From: Actinomycetes bacterium
Lineage (GTDB): Bacteria; Actinomycetota; Acidimicrobiia; Acidimicrobiales; RAAP-2
Assembly: GCA_021831035.1 (NCBI GenBank)
Contig: JAKBNL010000001.1
Coordinates: 62,001 to 126,000 of the forward strand
DNA: 64,000 bases
Direction of reading: 5' to 3'
In this document: positions 43,914 to 52,448 of the stretch, in pieces
How the letters are laid out: the number at the start of each line of letters is the position of its first letter
Numbering within the stretch: position 1 is the stretch's first letter
The notes under the pieces: generated by a model
Told to the model about the DNA's origin: nothing
Databases searched by the model: none
The model's input: the letters and a program-made list of their open reading frames with translations, nothing else
Made by a program: the position numbers and the translations under genes

Positions 43914-45025
43914 TGGGCGGGGTGAGCTGCGTCCTGAGCCCGGGGGCGTGCGCCGGGGGAGTTCTCAGGGGCGGCGCGTCGTCGCTCTTCACGCTCCTCG
44001 TCGCGTGGGTCGTGGGGGCCGTCCAGTGGATCGTCCACGGCCTGGCCGCGGTGCTGGGGTCCACCGGGAGTCCGGACCAGGTGCTCGCGGCCTCGCGGGG
44101 GGAGTTCTCGGCCCTCGAGCCCCTCGCCCCGGTGCTGCTCGTCGTCGGTCTCGCGGTGGCGACCCTCCAGGCGCTGCGCCACGGCGACAGCGGCGCGCTG
44201 TGGCGCACCTACCTCGGCGTCGCCCCGGCGTGCGTCGCCGGGGTGGTGCTCGCCCGGCCCGTCGGCGGGCTGGTGCTCGAGGCCGTCGACCAGGCGTCGA
44301 CCGTCTCAGCCGCCCACGTGGCCACCCACGTCGCGGCGCTCGCGCGCTTCCTCGCGGTGGTGCCCCTGGGTGTGCCGGGCGCGGCGGTGGGGCTGATCGC
44401 GTCCCTCCTCATCGCCGGCTCCATGCTCGTGTGGTGCGAGCTCGTCGTGCGCACGGTGGCGCTCGCCCTCTTGCTGGCCGTCGTGCCGGTGGTCGTTCCC
44501 CTGTGCGCCCTGCCCTCGTTGCGCCGGCTGGGGTGGCGCCTCGCCGAGACCTTCGCGGTGGTGGCCGCGAGCAAGCTCGTCATCGTCGTCACCCTCGCCC
44601 TCGGCACGACCGAGCTCACGACGCCGTCGATGGCCACGGTCGTCGCCGGCGCCGTCACCCTCTGGCTGGCGACGGCGTCGCCGTTCGTCTTGTTGCGCCT
44701 CGTGCCGGTGATGGAGTCGACGGCGCTCGCGGGACTCGAGGGGCTGCGCTCTCGTGCCGCCCGGGCGGCTGGCGTACCCGGGCCGGGGCGGCTGCGCACC
44801 CTCGTCCCGGCGCCCGAGGTCGAGGACCCCGGCCCGCCCGAGCGCCCGAGGGACCTCGGGATCCCGCTGTGGGAGGGCGTGGGCGAGGTCACCCTGCCCG
44901 AGTGGGACCCCGACGCGCCGCGACCGGCGCCCCCGGTGGTGGGCGAGCGTGCGGTGCGCACGGGGCACGTCGCCTACCTGCGCGACCGGCTCGGCCCGGT
45001 CGTGGGGTGGCACTGGGATGACTGA
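43913..45025 (+). CDS. TrbL/VirB6-like polytopic membrane protein
   Basis: A 370-residue protein with about seven helices in its first 290 residues (for example LFTLLVAWVVGAVQWIVHGL) and a hydrophilic, Pro-rich cytosolic tail of about 80 residues ending DRLGPVVGWHWDD. Size and topology match the TrbL/VirB6 channel component of type IV secretion. Position between the pilin-like gene and the VirB4-like ATPase supports this. It overlaps the next gene by 8 nt. Confidence 0.72.
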   Translation: MGGVSCVLSPGACAGGVLRGGASSLFTLLVAWVVGAVQWIVHGLAAVLGSTGSPDQVLAASRGEFSALEPLAPVLLVVGLAVATLQALRHGDSGALWRTYLGVAPACVAGVVLARPVGGLVLEAVDQASTVSAAHVATHVAALARFLAVVPLGVPGAAVGLIASLLIAGSMLVWCELVVRTVALALLLAVVPVVVPLCALPSLRRLGWRLAETFAVVAASKLVIVVTLALGTTELTTPSMATVVAGAVTLWLATASPFVLLRLVPVMESTALAGLEGLRSRAARAAGVPGPGRLRTLVPAPEVEDPGPPERPRDLGIPLWEGVGEVTLPEWDPDAPRPAPPVVGERAVRTGHVAYLRDRLGPVVGWHWDD

Positions 45026-47252
45026 GGTCCGCCTGGGCGACGCCGACGCGCGTGCGCGCCTCGCCGGCCTCGCGCCCCACCAGGTGGTCGCGCCGCTCGT
45101 GGGGGTGGCGCTGCTCGCGGCGGCGCTGCTCGGCGGACCCCTGCGTCCCCTGGTGGCCGTCGTCGGCCTCGCGCTCGTCGTCGCGGCGGTCCCGGTCGCG
45201 GGCGGGCTCTCCGTGGCCGAGGTGACCGCGATCGCCGTCGGCTTCGTCGGGCGCCGCCACCGTCACGTGGTGGGTGGGCTCGTCCTGGACGACGAGGTCC
45301 TCGTCTGGGCCGACCGCGCGCCGGCGTGGGCGCTCTCGGCCTACGAGCTTGGCCACCGCGGTCGGCTCGACCTCACCGGGGCGGACCTCGAGGAGGCCCA
45401 CGCTCTCGCGGTGGCGATCGACGCGGCGAGCGCGGGGGGCGACCGGGTCGTCACCGTGCACGTGACGGCGACGCCGTCGCGCCGGACCCTGCTCGCGGCC
45501 CCGCCGGGCTCGGGACCACCGGAGGGGTGGGCACCGGCGTCCGGGGCCCTCGTCGCGGCGCTCGGTCCGGGCGAGGGTCGCGACGTCGTCTTCTACGAGC
45601 GCCCGTCGCACCTGCGCGGCGCCGACGGGGTGACCCGGGTCTACCGCGTGCGCGACTTCAGCGCCGTCGTCCCCGGGGTGGCGCTGCTCGAGCGGACCCT
45701 GCGCACCGAGACGCCCGTCCAGGTGACGGTGCGCTACGAGGTGGTCGGCACCCGCCGGGGGACGCGGCTGGCCGCGCGCGCCGCCCACCGGGTCGACGCC
45801 GACGACGCCGTGGGCCGCGCCCTGGGCTTTCGCCGCAGCGCGCGCGCCGCCCGGGCCATGGCCCGGCTCGCCCAGCGTGAGGCCGAGGTGGCGCGCGGGC
45901 GCAGCCTGGTGCGCGTGGCCGTCTACCTCGTGGTGCGCGCGAGCGACCTCGACGAGCTCCACCGGCGCTCCGCCGCGCTGTGGCGCCACGCCCACGAGTC
46001 GGGACTGCGCCTCGAGTCCGGGGTCGGGCGACAGGCGACGTGGCTGCGCGCGGCGCTGCCGGGCGCCCCGGTGCGCGGTCGGGGCGTCGGGCGGGCCGCC
46101 ACCCACTGGGCGACGACCCGCGACCTGGTCGACCTGCGCGTGCCGGCCCACGACGCCGGTCCCGGACTCTCGGGCGAGAGCCTCGGACGGGCGGTCTTCG
46201 GTGGCCCCTTCGCGCTCGACCCCGTCGACGCCTACCGGGGCGGGCTCGTCACCAACCCCAACGTCGTCGTCGCCGGCGCGATCGGCGCGGGCAAGAGCAC
46301 CGTGGTCAAGATGACCGTCGTGCGGGCGCTGCGTCGGGGCCGGCGGGTGGTGGTGGTCGACCCCAAGGGCGAGTACGGCGACCTCGCCCGCGCCCACGGC
46401 GTCGAGCCCGTCGCGCTCGGGGTCGACGGCTGGTGCGACCCGGTCGGCGTCGAGGACGGTCGCGACCTCGTGCGGGCCCTGCTCGCGGGGGCCCAGGGGT
46501 CGGCCCTGCGCGACGAGGAGCACTACGCCCTCGACCGGCTGTGGTCGAGCGTCGCGCCGACGCGCCCACGCCGAGTGCTGCGGGCCCTCCTCGAGGCGCT
46601 CGCCGCCGACCTCGCCGACGACGCGCCCTCGGCGCGGCGATCCCTCGCCCTCAGCCTCCACCGTCTGGTCGACGGCGACCTCGCGGGCCTGTTCGACGGT
46701 GAGGGCCCGCCGCTCGCCCTGGACGGGCCCCTCGTCGTGGTGGACCTCTCGGCCCAGTGGTCCTCGGCGTCGCTCCCGCTGGCCGCGCTGAGCGTGGTGG
46801 CGGCCGCCCAGCGCGTGGTGGGCGACGCCACGACCACCGGCTACCTCGTCCTGGACGAGGCCTGGGCCCTGCTGGGCGAGCCGGCCGCGCTGGCGTGGCT
46901 GCGGGGCTCGTGGAAGCTCGCGCGGGCCCGGGGCCTCGCCCACCTGCTGGTCGTGCACCGCTTCGGCGACGTGCGCGCGAGCGGCGACGTCGGCACGGCC
47001 CAGCTCGAGCGGGCCCGGGGCCTGCTGCGCGAGTGCGAGACGGCCTGGCTCTTCCGCCAGCCGCCCGACGAGGCGGCCGAGATGCGCGAGGCCCTGGGTC
47101 TGAGCGCCCTCGAGGAGCGCTACCTCACCTCGATGGCGCGCGGGACGGCCCTCGTGCGCTACGGGCCGTTCCGCTCGATCGTGCGGGTGACCCCCGACGA
47201 GCGCGACCGCGCCCTGGTCGCCACCGACGCCGCCATGGCCCGCGGCGAGTGA
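45018..47252 (+). CDS. VirB4-like T4SS ATPase with N-terminal membrane segment
   Basis: A 744-residue protein. Two adjacent helices near the N terminus (about 25-60) resemble the small SCO6880/PrgI-like component, followed by about 340 residues without motifs, then a VirB4-type ATPase: Walker A GAIGAGKSTVVKM (about 421), VVVVDPKGEYGDLARAHG, and Walker B YLVLDEAWALL (about 609), ending AWLFRQPPDEAAEM. VirB4 proteins power substrate transfer and pilus assembly. The membrane and ATPase parts are often separate genes, so this looks like a fusion. It overlaps the next gene by GTGA. Confidence 0.82.
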   Translation: MTEVRLGDADARARLAGLAPHQVVAPLVGVALLAAALLGGPLRPLVAVVGLALVVAAVPVAGGLSVAEVTAIAVGFVGRRHRHVVGGLVLDDEVLVWADRAPAWALSAYELGHRGRLDLTGADLEEAHALAVAIDAASAGGDRVVTVHVTATPSRRTLLAAPPGSGPPEGWAPASGALVAALGPGEGRDVVFYERPSHLRGADGVTRVYRVRDFSAVVPGVALLERTLRTETPVQVTVRYEVVGTRRGTRLAARAAHRVDADDAVGRALGFRRSARAARAMARLAQREAEVARGRSLVRVAVYLVVRASDLDELHRRSAALWRHAHESGLRLESGVGRQATWLRAALPGAPVRGRGVGRAATHWATTRDLVDLRVPAHDAGPGLSGESLGRAVFGGPFALDPVDAYRGGLVTNPNVVVAGAIGAGKSTVVKMTVVRALRRGRRVVVVDPKGEYGDLARAHGVEPVALGVDGWCDPVGVEDGRDLVRALLAGAQGSALRDEEHYALDRLWSSVAPTRPRRVLRALLEALAADLADDAPSARRSLALSLHRLVDGDLAGLFDGEGPPLALDGPLVVVDLSAQWSSASLPLAALSVVAAAQRVVGDATTTGYLVLDEAWALLGEPAALAWLRGSWKLARARGLAHLLVVHRFGDVRASGDVGTAQLERARGLLRECETAWLFRQPPDEAAEMREALGLSALEERYLTSMARGTALVRYGPFRSIVRVTPDERDRALVATDAAMARGE

Positions 47253-48427
47253 ACGACCGGCCCTACCTCGGCCGGCGGGTCGTCGCGGGCGTGGGACTCG
47301 GCCCGCCGGTGCGCCTCGGGTCCCGCGGCGCCCTGCTCGTGGTGGGGCCGACCCAGTCGGGCAAGACCTCCTCACTCGTCGTGCCGGCGCTCTTGCGCTG
47401 GGGCGGGCCGGCGGTGGTGGCGAGCGTGAAGGGCGACGTCGTGGCGGCCACGCGGCCGTGGCGCGCGCGCCTCGGCGAGGTCCAGACCCTCGAGCCGGGC
47501 CGCGAGGACGGTCTCACCTGGGACCCGCTCGAGGGCGTGCGCGACCTGCGCGGCGCGCTGCGCGCCGCGCGCGACCTCACCCTGGGGTCGGGTCGGCCCG
47601 ACGCGGAGTTCTGGAACGCGCTGGCGGCCAAGCTCGTGGCCGGCGTGATGACCCTGGCCCTGGAGCGCGGCGAGACGGTGTTCGCGGTCGCGGCCGCCGT
47701 CGCGGGCGACCTCGAGGGCTACGTGCGGGCGGCCCGACCCGGTCCGGCGCGCACGCTGGTGGCCGACCTGCTCGGTCACGACGGGCGCACCGTCGACGGC
47801 GTCGTGACCACCGCCGAGGCGATGCTCGCGCCCTGGCAGTTTCCCCAGCCCCTCGCCCGGGTGGGGCCGGTCCTCGAGGGCCCCCACACCCTCTACCTGT
47901 GCGCGCCCCGGGCCGACCAGCGCCACTACGAGCCCCTCTTCCGGGGGGCGCTCCGACGGGTGCTCGAGCTCCAGCAGCGCCGCAGCGAACGCGGCGACGC
48001 GCCGGCGCTGCTGGTCGTGCTCGACGAGGCCGCCCACGTCGCCTCGCTCGACGAGCTCGACCAGGTCGCCGCGACGGTGTCGGGGCTCGGGGTCACCCTC
48101 GTCACCGTGGTCCAGGACTTCGCCCAGCTGTCCGCCCGCTTCGGGGAGCGCGCGATGACGATCGTGAACAACCACGCCACGCGTGTCGTCCTCGCGGGGC
48201 TGAGCGACCCCTCGGCCCTGCGCTACCTACCCGAGCTCGCGCCGCGCGAGCGGACGGGCGCACCGAGCCGGGAGGGACGCCCCCCCGCGCGCGCGGCGGG
48301 GGGGCTGCGCACCCGCCGACCGGGCCGGGCCGTGGTGGTCGCGGGCCACCGGCCCGTGCACGAGGTGGCCCTGGTGCCGTGGTGGCGTCAGCGCGCCCTG
48401 CGGCTCCGGGGCGCGCGGCCCCGGTAA
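47249..48427 (+). CDS. VirD4/TraG-like coupling ATPase
   Basis: A 392-residue ATPase. Walker A is GPTQSGKTSS (33-42), then VVASVKGDVV and TWDPLEG, the TraG/VirD4 pattern; Walker B is LLVVLDEAAHVASL (about 256); TVVQDFAQL and NNHATRVVLAGLSD follow. Coupling proteins bring DNA or protein cargo to the channel. The usual N-terminal membrane helices are missing, so this may act as a soluble version. It closes the four-gene unit. No relaxase, integrase or transfer-origin gene is nearby, so the cargo is unknown. Confidence 0.82.
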   Translation: MNDRPYLGRRVVAGVGLGPPVRLGSRGALLVVGPTQSGKTSSLVVPALLRWGGPAVVASVKGDVVAATRPWRARLGEVQTLEPGREDGLTWDPLEGVRDLRGALRAARDLTLGSGRPDAEFWNALAAKLVAGVMTLALERGETVFAVAAAVAGDLEGYVRAARPGPARTLVADLLGHDGRTVDGVVTTAEAMLAPWQFPQPLARVGPVLEGPHTLYLCAPRADQRHYEPLFRGALRRVLELQQRRSERGDAPALLVVLDEAAHVASLDELDQVAATVSGLGVTLVTVVQDFAQLSARFGERAMTIVNNHATRVVLAGLSDPSALRYLPELAPRERTGAPSREGRPPARAAGGLRTRRPGRAVVVAGHRPVHEVALVPWWRQRALRLRGARPR

Positions 48428-48440
48428 CTACCATCGTCGG

Positions 48441-49199
48441 GTGGCCTACGAGAGCCTCTTGATCGCCGACCAGATCCTGGCCGTCGACATCGGGGCGACC
48501 AACATCAAGTTCTCCCACGTCAACGAGGACGGGGTGCTGCTGCGCACCCCGCGGCGCCGGCCCACCCCCTACCCGTGCACGCCCGAGCGGCTCGTCGAGT
48601 TCGTCGAGGAGCGCATCACCCGCAGCGGGTGCCGCCGGGTGGGGGTGGGCTTCCCGGGGGAGTTCCGCGGCGGCCGCGTCGTGCGCCCCGGGAACCTGTC
48701 GCGACCCGGCGGGGTCACGACCGAGGTCGACCCCGACCTCGAGGCCCGCTGGAGGGGCTTCGCGCTCCAGGACGCCCTGCGCGAGCGGTCGGGCCGCGAC
48801 GTGCGCGTGGTCAACGACGCGACCCTGGCCGCGCTCGGCTGCGTCGGCCCCGACGGCGTGGAGCTGGTCCTCACGCTGGGCACCGGCTGCGGGCTGGCCC
48901 TCGCCCGCGACGGGACGCTCCAGAAGGTGCGTGACGTCGGGGCCGAGGTCTTCCGCGACGGACGCACCTACGACCAGACCCTCGGCGAGCGGGGGCGCGC
49001 CCACGACGAGACGACGTGGCTCACGGCCCTCGTCGCGGCGGCCGACGGCTTCGCCGCCGAGTTCTCGGCGACCTCGGTCCACTTCGCCGGCGGCAACGCG
49101 CGCCGGGTCACGCCGGCCCTGTTCGAGGGCCACCCCTACCGGGTCGTGATCAACGGCAACGACGCGCCGCTGCGCGGCGCGGCGCGGCTATTCGCCTGA
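48441..49199 (+). CDS. ROK-family sugar kinase
   Basis: A 252-residue kinase with LAVDIGATNIKF as phosphate 1 motif, VGFPGEFRGGRVVRPGN, VVNDATLAALG with the catalytic Asp and LTLGTGCGLAL. The set resembles polyphosphate/ATP glucokinases of actinobacteria. The CxCGxxGC zinc motif of repressor-type ROK proteins is not seen. It lacks an N-terminal DNA-binding domain and so is an enzyme. It starts with GTG 13 nt after the coupling-protein gene, possibly by read-through. Confidence 0.85.
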   Translation: MAYESLLIADQILAVDIGATNIKFSHVNEDGVLLRTPRRRPTPYPCTPERLVEFVEERITRSGCRRVGVGFPGEFRGGRVVRPGNLSRPGGVTTEVDPDLEARWRGFALQDALRERSGRDVRVVNDATLAALGCVGPDGVELVLTLGTGCGLALARDGTLQKVRDVGAEVFRDGRTYDQTLGERGRAHDETTWLTALVAAADGFAAEFSATSVHFAGGNARRVTPALFEGHPYRVVINGNDAPLRGAARLFA

Positions 49200-50369
49200 G
49201 CCGAGGGCCGTGGCCCCGGCCGCGAGCACTCCGGCCTGGACCCGGCACATCGCGTCCGCGAGGGCGAAGTCGGGGCTGTGGTGCATGCCCGAGGTGCCGT
49301 CGGCGAGCGCCCCGCCCACGAGCAGGTAGCAGCCCGGTACCCGGGCGAGCAGCTCGGCGACGTCGTCGCTCGGGGTGACCGGCGGGGCGTCGAGGACGCG
49401 GTCGGACCCGAGCAGGCGGCCGGCGGCCGTGCGCACGACGGCCGTCACCCGCGGGTCGTTCGCCACCGGGGGCGTCGAGTCGGTCACCTCGAGCACGGCG
49501 CGGACCCCGAACTCGTCGGCGAGCCCGGCGACGAGGTCCGCGAGGCGGCGACGGCTCTCGTCGAACTGGTCCTCGGTGAAGGTGCGCAGCGTCCCGGCCA
49601 GGTGCGCGCGGGTCGGCACGACGTTCTCCTTGGTGCCCGCGGCCAGCACCCCGGCCGAGCAGGCGCAGGCCGTCCCGTCGTAGACGAGGCCCTCGACGGC
49701 CTCGCCGAGGCGCGGGGCGAGGGCGCTCGCCGCCAGCAGCACGTTGCCCCGGGTCGAGGCCATCGCGCCGTGGCCACCCACGCCCTCGAGCCGGATCCGC
49801 CAGAGCGTGCCGCGACTCATGAGGACCCCGGGCCGGGTCGCGACGACCCCGACGGGCAGGACCGACGTGGCGTGCGCCCCCACGAGGGCGTCGGACGGGT
49901 GGTCCTCGAGCAGGCCGCCGGCGACCATGGCGCGCGCCCCGCCGATCGCCTCCTCGGCCGGCTGGAAGACGAGGGTGAAGGCGCCGGCGAGGTGCTCACG
50001 GGCGCGCGCGAGCACCTCGGCCACCCCCAGGAGGGCCGCGGTGTGCACGTCGTGGCCGCAGGCGTGCATCGCGCCGGGCACCACCGAGCGCCACGGCACC
50101 GCGACGGCCTCCTCGACGGGCAGCGCGTCGATGTCGGCGCGCAGCATCACCCGCGCACCGGGTCTCCCCCCCACGAGGGTGGCGACCGCCCCGGTCGCGG
50201 TGGGTGAGGGGTGCAGCGTCCAGCCGAGCTCGGCGAGGCGCGCGGTGACGACCCCGGTCGTGCGGTGCTCGGCGAAGGCGAGCTCGGGGTGGGCGTGCAG
50301 GTCGTGGCGGATCTCGACCATGGCGGGCTCGGCCGCGTCGAGGAGCCGGTCGAGGTCGAGCGTGGTCAT
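49188..50369 (-). CDS. M20 family amidohydrolase
   Basis: A 393-residue metallohydrolase. Metal ligands appear in HACGHDVH and FQPAEEAIGG, then GAHATS and late SGMHHSPDFALADA. This is the hippurate/IAA-amino-acid hydrolase (M20D) pattern, cleaving N-acyl amino acids. The dimerisation domain contains RLEGVGGHGAMAS. The ATG at 50369 is preferred over an upstream codon. It converges with the kinase gene with 12 nt of overlap. Confidence 0.92.
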   Translation of the reverse strand: MTTLDLDRLLDAAEPAMVEIRHDLHAHPELAFAEHRTTGVVTARLAELGWTLHPSPTATGAVATLVGGRPGARVMLRADIDALPVEEAVAVPWRSVVPGAMHACGHDVHTAALLGVAEVLARAREHLAGAFTLVFQPAEEAIGGARAMVAGGLLEDHPSDALVGAHATSVLPVGVVATRPGVLMSRGTLWRIRLEGVGGHGAMASTRGNVLLAASALAPRLGEAVEGLVYDGTACACSAGVLAAGTKENVVPTRAHLAGTLRTFTEDQFDESRRRLADLVAGLADEFGVRAVLEVTDSTPPVANDPRVTAVVRTAAGRLLGSDRVLDAPPVTPSDDVAELLARVPGCYLLVGGALADGTSGMHHSPDFALADAMCRVQAGVLAAGATALGSGE

Positions 50370-50549
50370 GCCCGCATGGTAGAGGGGTGGTATAGACACC
50401 CTCGGATCAGGGAGAACAATTCAAAGACGACGCCCAGCCCCCTCTAAGGCCCCTGTGAGACTCGCTGCGTAGCGTGGTCCCCTCGAGACACCCGGCGCCC
50501 GTGGCGGGCCGAGGCCGCTCGGCGCGCGGGGCGAGGAAGGAGGATTCCC

Positions 50550-50804
50550 ATGATCAGCGGTGTCATCTCCAGCATTGTCATCTTCGCGGTCGGAGCCATC
50601 TTGGACTTCGCCGTCACGGCCAGCCCCTACCAGCACGGGTTCGACGTGCGCACGGTCGGGGTGATCCTCATGGTGGTCGGCGCGGTCGGGTTCGTCGTGT
50701 CGTTCGCGATCGCCACGATGAACCGCACCGGCTTCCGCCACCGCGAGACCGTCATCGAGGACGGTCAGGGCAACGTCGTGCGACGCGACGACCGTATTCA
50801 CTAG
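50550..50804 (+). CDS. DUF6458-like small membrane protein
   Basis: An 84-residue protein with two helices (about 4-22 and 37-58) joined by ASPYQHGFDVRTVGVILMV, and a charged tail GFRHRETVIEDGQGN. This fits a family of short membrane proteins in actinobacteria with the VGVILMVVGAVG segment. Function unknown. The ATG is preceded by AAGGAGG. It is followed by a second small membrane protein, probably on the same transcript. Confidence 0.8.
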   Translation: MISGVISSIVIFAVGAILDFAVTASPYQHGFDVRTVGVILMVVGAVGFVVSFAIATMNRTGFRHRETVIEDGQGNVVRRDDRIH

Positions 50805-50824
50805 CCCTTCGACGAGGAGTCACG

Positions 50825-50992
50825 ATGCCCGTCCTCATCATCTTCTTGTTGGCCCTCCTGCTCGGGGGCCTGGGTTTCGCGATCCACGTGCTGTGGTGGG
50901 TCGCGGTCGTCGTCCTGCTCTTCTGGCTGGTCGGCTTTGCCGTCGGCCGGGGTGAGCGGGTCGGCCGTCGGGGCCGCTGGTACCGATGGTGA
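50825..50992 (+). CDS. Small hydrophobic protein
   Basis: A 55-residue protein with two hydrophobic stretches (IIFLLALLLGGLGFAI and VLWWVAVVVLLFWLVGFAV) and a basic tail GRRGRWYRW. This type of short two-helix hydrophobic protein is common in actinobacterial stress operons; function unknown. ATG at 50825 with GAGGAG upstream. It ends at a strong hairpin. Confidence 0.72.
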   Translation: MPVLIIFLLALLLGGLGFAIHVLWWVAVVVLLFWLVGFAVGRGERVGRRGRWYRW

Positions 50993-51038
50993 CCCCACCC
51001 ACGCGTCCGCCGATCGCTCGGCGGACGCGTGGGTGGGG
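50993..51038 (+). terminator. Long perfect hairpin downstream of the small membrane-protein genes
   Basis: A 21-bp inverted repeat without mismatches (arms 50993-51013 and 51018-51038) around the tetraloop TCGC. It begins at the base after the stop codon of the 55-residue gene. No U-run follows. It is the strongest hairpin noticed in the window and most likely ends transcription before tRNA-Arg. Confidence 0.8.
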
Positions 51039-51167
51039 TGGCGCTCGCGGCGTCGCGGCCCCGGCCGGTCGACTCACGGGTCCCGACCTCGGCACGGCTC
51101 GGCGGGTCGTTCGCACCCCCGTCGCCGACCCTGACCCCGGACGGCTAGCATGTGAGACCTGTCGCAC

Positions 51168-51244
51168 GCGGCTGTAGCTCAGCGGATTAGAGCATCGGTC
51201 TACGGAACCGAGGGTCGGGGGTTCGAATCCCTCCAGCCGCACCA
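51168..51244 (+). tRNA. tRNA-Arg (ACG)
   Basis: A 77-nt cloverleaf with encoded CCA. Acceptor GCGGCTG/CAGCCGC, D-arm AGCTCAGCGGATTAGAGC, anticodon stem TCGGT/ACCGA around CTACGGA gives ACG (wobble base probably edited to inosine). T-arm GGGGGTTCGAATCCCTC. Stands alone; the PIN gene lies convergent after it. Confidence 0.97.
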
Positions 51245-51279
51245 GCGGTGCGCGCCCGGCGCGCACCCGCCCGTTCGGC

Positions 51280-51678
51280 TCACGCCCTCAGCACCGCGAA
51301 GTCGACGACCTCGACGATTCCCGCGGCGCGCTTCGCGAGGCGCGGGTCGCCCGCGACGAGGGCGTCGGCCTGGAGCCTCGCGACCGCGAGGTACTCCGCG
51401 TCACGCAGGTCGTCCCAGTCGTTCGCCACCGCGAAGCCCCACGCGGTGCGGCGCGAGACGCGGTCGCCGAGCAGTCGGATCCTGAGCTCGGTCATCCGCT
51501 CGTGCAGTTCGAGCGCCGCTCGCTCGCTCGTGCGTCCGTCGCGCGTGCGCGAGAGCAGGATCGCGAGCGCGTCGCTGCGCAGCGGGTTGGGGCCGACCAA
51601 CTGGAGGTCGGGGCCGAGCGATACGCCCTCGTCGACCGGGCGCACGAGCGTCACCGGGTCGATGGCGTAGCGTCTCAT
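51280..51678 (-). CDS. PIN-domain protein (VapC-like)
   Basis: A 132-residue single-domain protein opening RRYAIDPVTLVRPVDEG, with LVGPNPLRSDALAIL, ELRIRLLGDRVSRRTAW and WDDLRDAEYLAVARLQADAL. The acidic residues in IDP, SDA and DLRDAEY correspond to the PIN active site. VapC-type PIN proteins cut RNA. No antitoxin-like gene (a short DNA-binding protein upstream) is adjacent; upstream of its ATG there is no small frame ending close by. Confidence 0.82.
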   Translation of the reverse strand: MRRYAIDPVTLVRPVDEGVSLGPDLQLVGPNPLRSDALAILLSRTRDGRTSERAALELHERMTELRIRLLGDRVSRRTAWGFAVANDWDDLRDAEYLAVARLQADALVAGDPRLAKRAAGIVEVVDFAVLRA

Positions 51679-52015
51679 CGGCGCATCGTACCGTCGACGA
51701 CGTCACGGCTCCGGGCTCAGCCCGTCACGACGACGACGCGGTCGGGCGCGAGGTCCGCGGGCGGGGCGAAGACCCCACGCGCGATCACCGAGAAGCGCCG
51801 AGCGCGGCCCCGAGCACCGCAACGTGTTGAGGGTCGCCGCCACGGCCGTGGCTCGCCGGAGTCGACCGCGCCCCCGCGAGGAGCGAAGACCTGGAAGGTC
51901 GACGACGGACGCGAGAGCCTCGACACCCTGGGAGAAGTCCGGCTCGCCCGGCTCCTCGCCGCGAATTCGGGTTCGTTGGGGTGACCCGAACGTCTCGACC
52001 CAGACCGGAGGCATG
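51679..52015. other. Gene-free stretch
   Basis: No protein-like frame: the minus-strand frame through it is Arg-rich and motif-free, and the plus-strand frames are short. It could hold the promoter of the PIN gene near its left edge. No repeat or hairpin was noticed. Confidence 0.45.
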
Positions 52016-52312
52016 ATGCGCGCGCGGCTCGATGGTGTGGTGTCGCTCGTGGTGTCAACGACGTTCATGCCGCTCGGGGCGCAGGCCGTGACGTCACCGT
52101 GGCGCCTCATCGCGCACGAGCCGAGTTTCATGTCGGGCTCGACCGGCCCGTCCGTGGCCACCGGGACACCCGGGTCGACGACGTTCGTGCTGCCCGCGAG
52201 CGCCCCGGACGGCCCCTCAACGTTACGGGTCGTCGTCCACGGCATCGTCTCGACGCCGTGGACGGTCGCGGTGACCGGTGGGCCCCCACCGCGCAGCGCG
52301 TCGTCACCCTGA
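52016..52312 (+). CDS. Possible small secreted protein
   Basis: A 98-residue frame from an ATG 4 nt after GGAGG (52007-52011). The first 25 residues look like a signal peptide (basic start, hydrophobic VVSLVVSTTFMPL, then AQA before a Thr-Ser stretch). The rest is Gly/Ser/Thr/Pro-rich, without cysteines or a family motif. An antisense frame covers it, so coding is only suggested by the ribosome site and the signal-like start. Confidence 0.35.
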   Translation: MRARLDGVVSLVVSTTFMPLGAQAVTSPWRLIAHEPSFMSGSTGPSVATGTPGSTTFVLPASAPDGPSTLRVVVHGIVSTPWTVAVTGGPPPRSASSP

Positions 52313-52448
52313 CGTGCGCGCGCGGGAGGTCCGTGCGACGCGTGCGCGGGCAACACCCCCGCTGCCCCGCGGGCTGGCGGCCCCGGTGAGGGCCGCCCGT
52401 GCGCGGCCGCCGCGGCGGCCCTAGCGTGAGGGGCGAGAGCGAGGTGAC

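Noticed and set aside
44889..47375. An 828-codon minus-strand frame opposite the VirB4-like gene
   Set aside because: The plus strand has both Walker motifs and coupled overlaps; the antisense frame is low-complexity.
43629..48427. The T4SS-like unit as part of an active integrative conjugative element
   Set aside because: No integrase, relaxase, att-like repeats or compositional shift is visible on either side within the window.
51703..52356. A 217-codon minus-strand frame
   Set aside because: Composition is biased and no motif is visible; the plus strand has a better ribosome site and signal-like start, though also weak.
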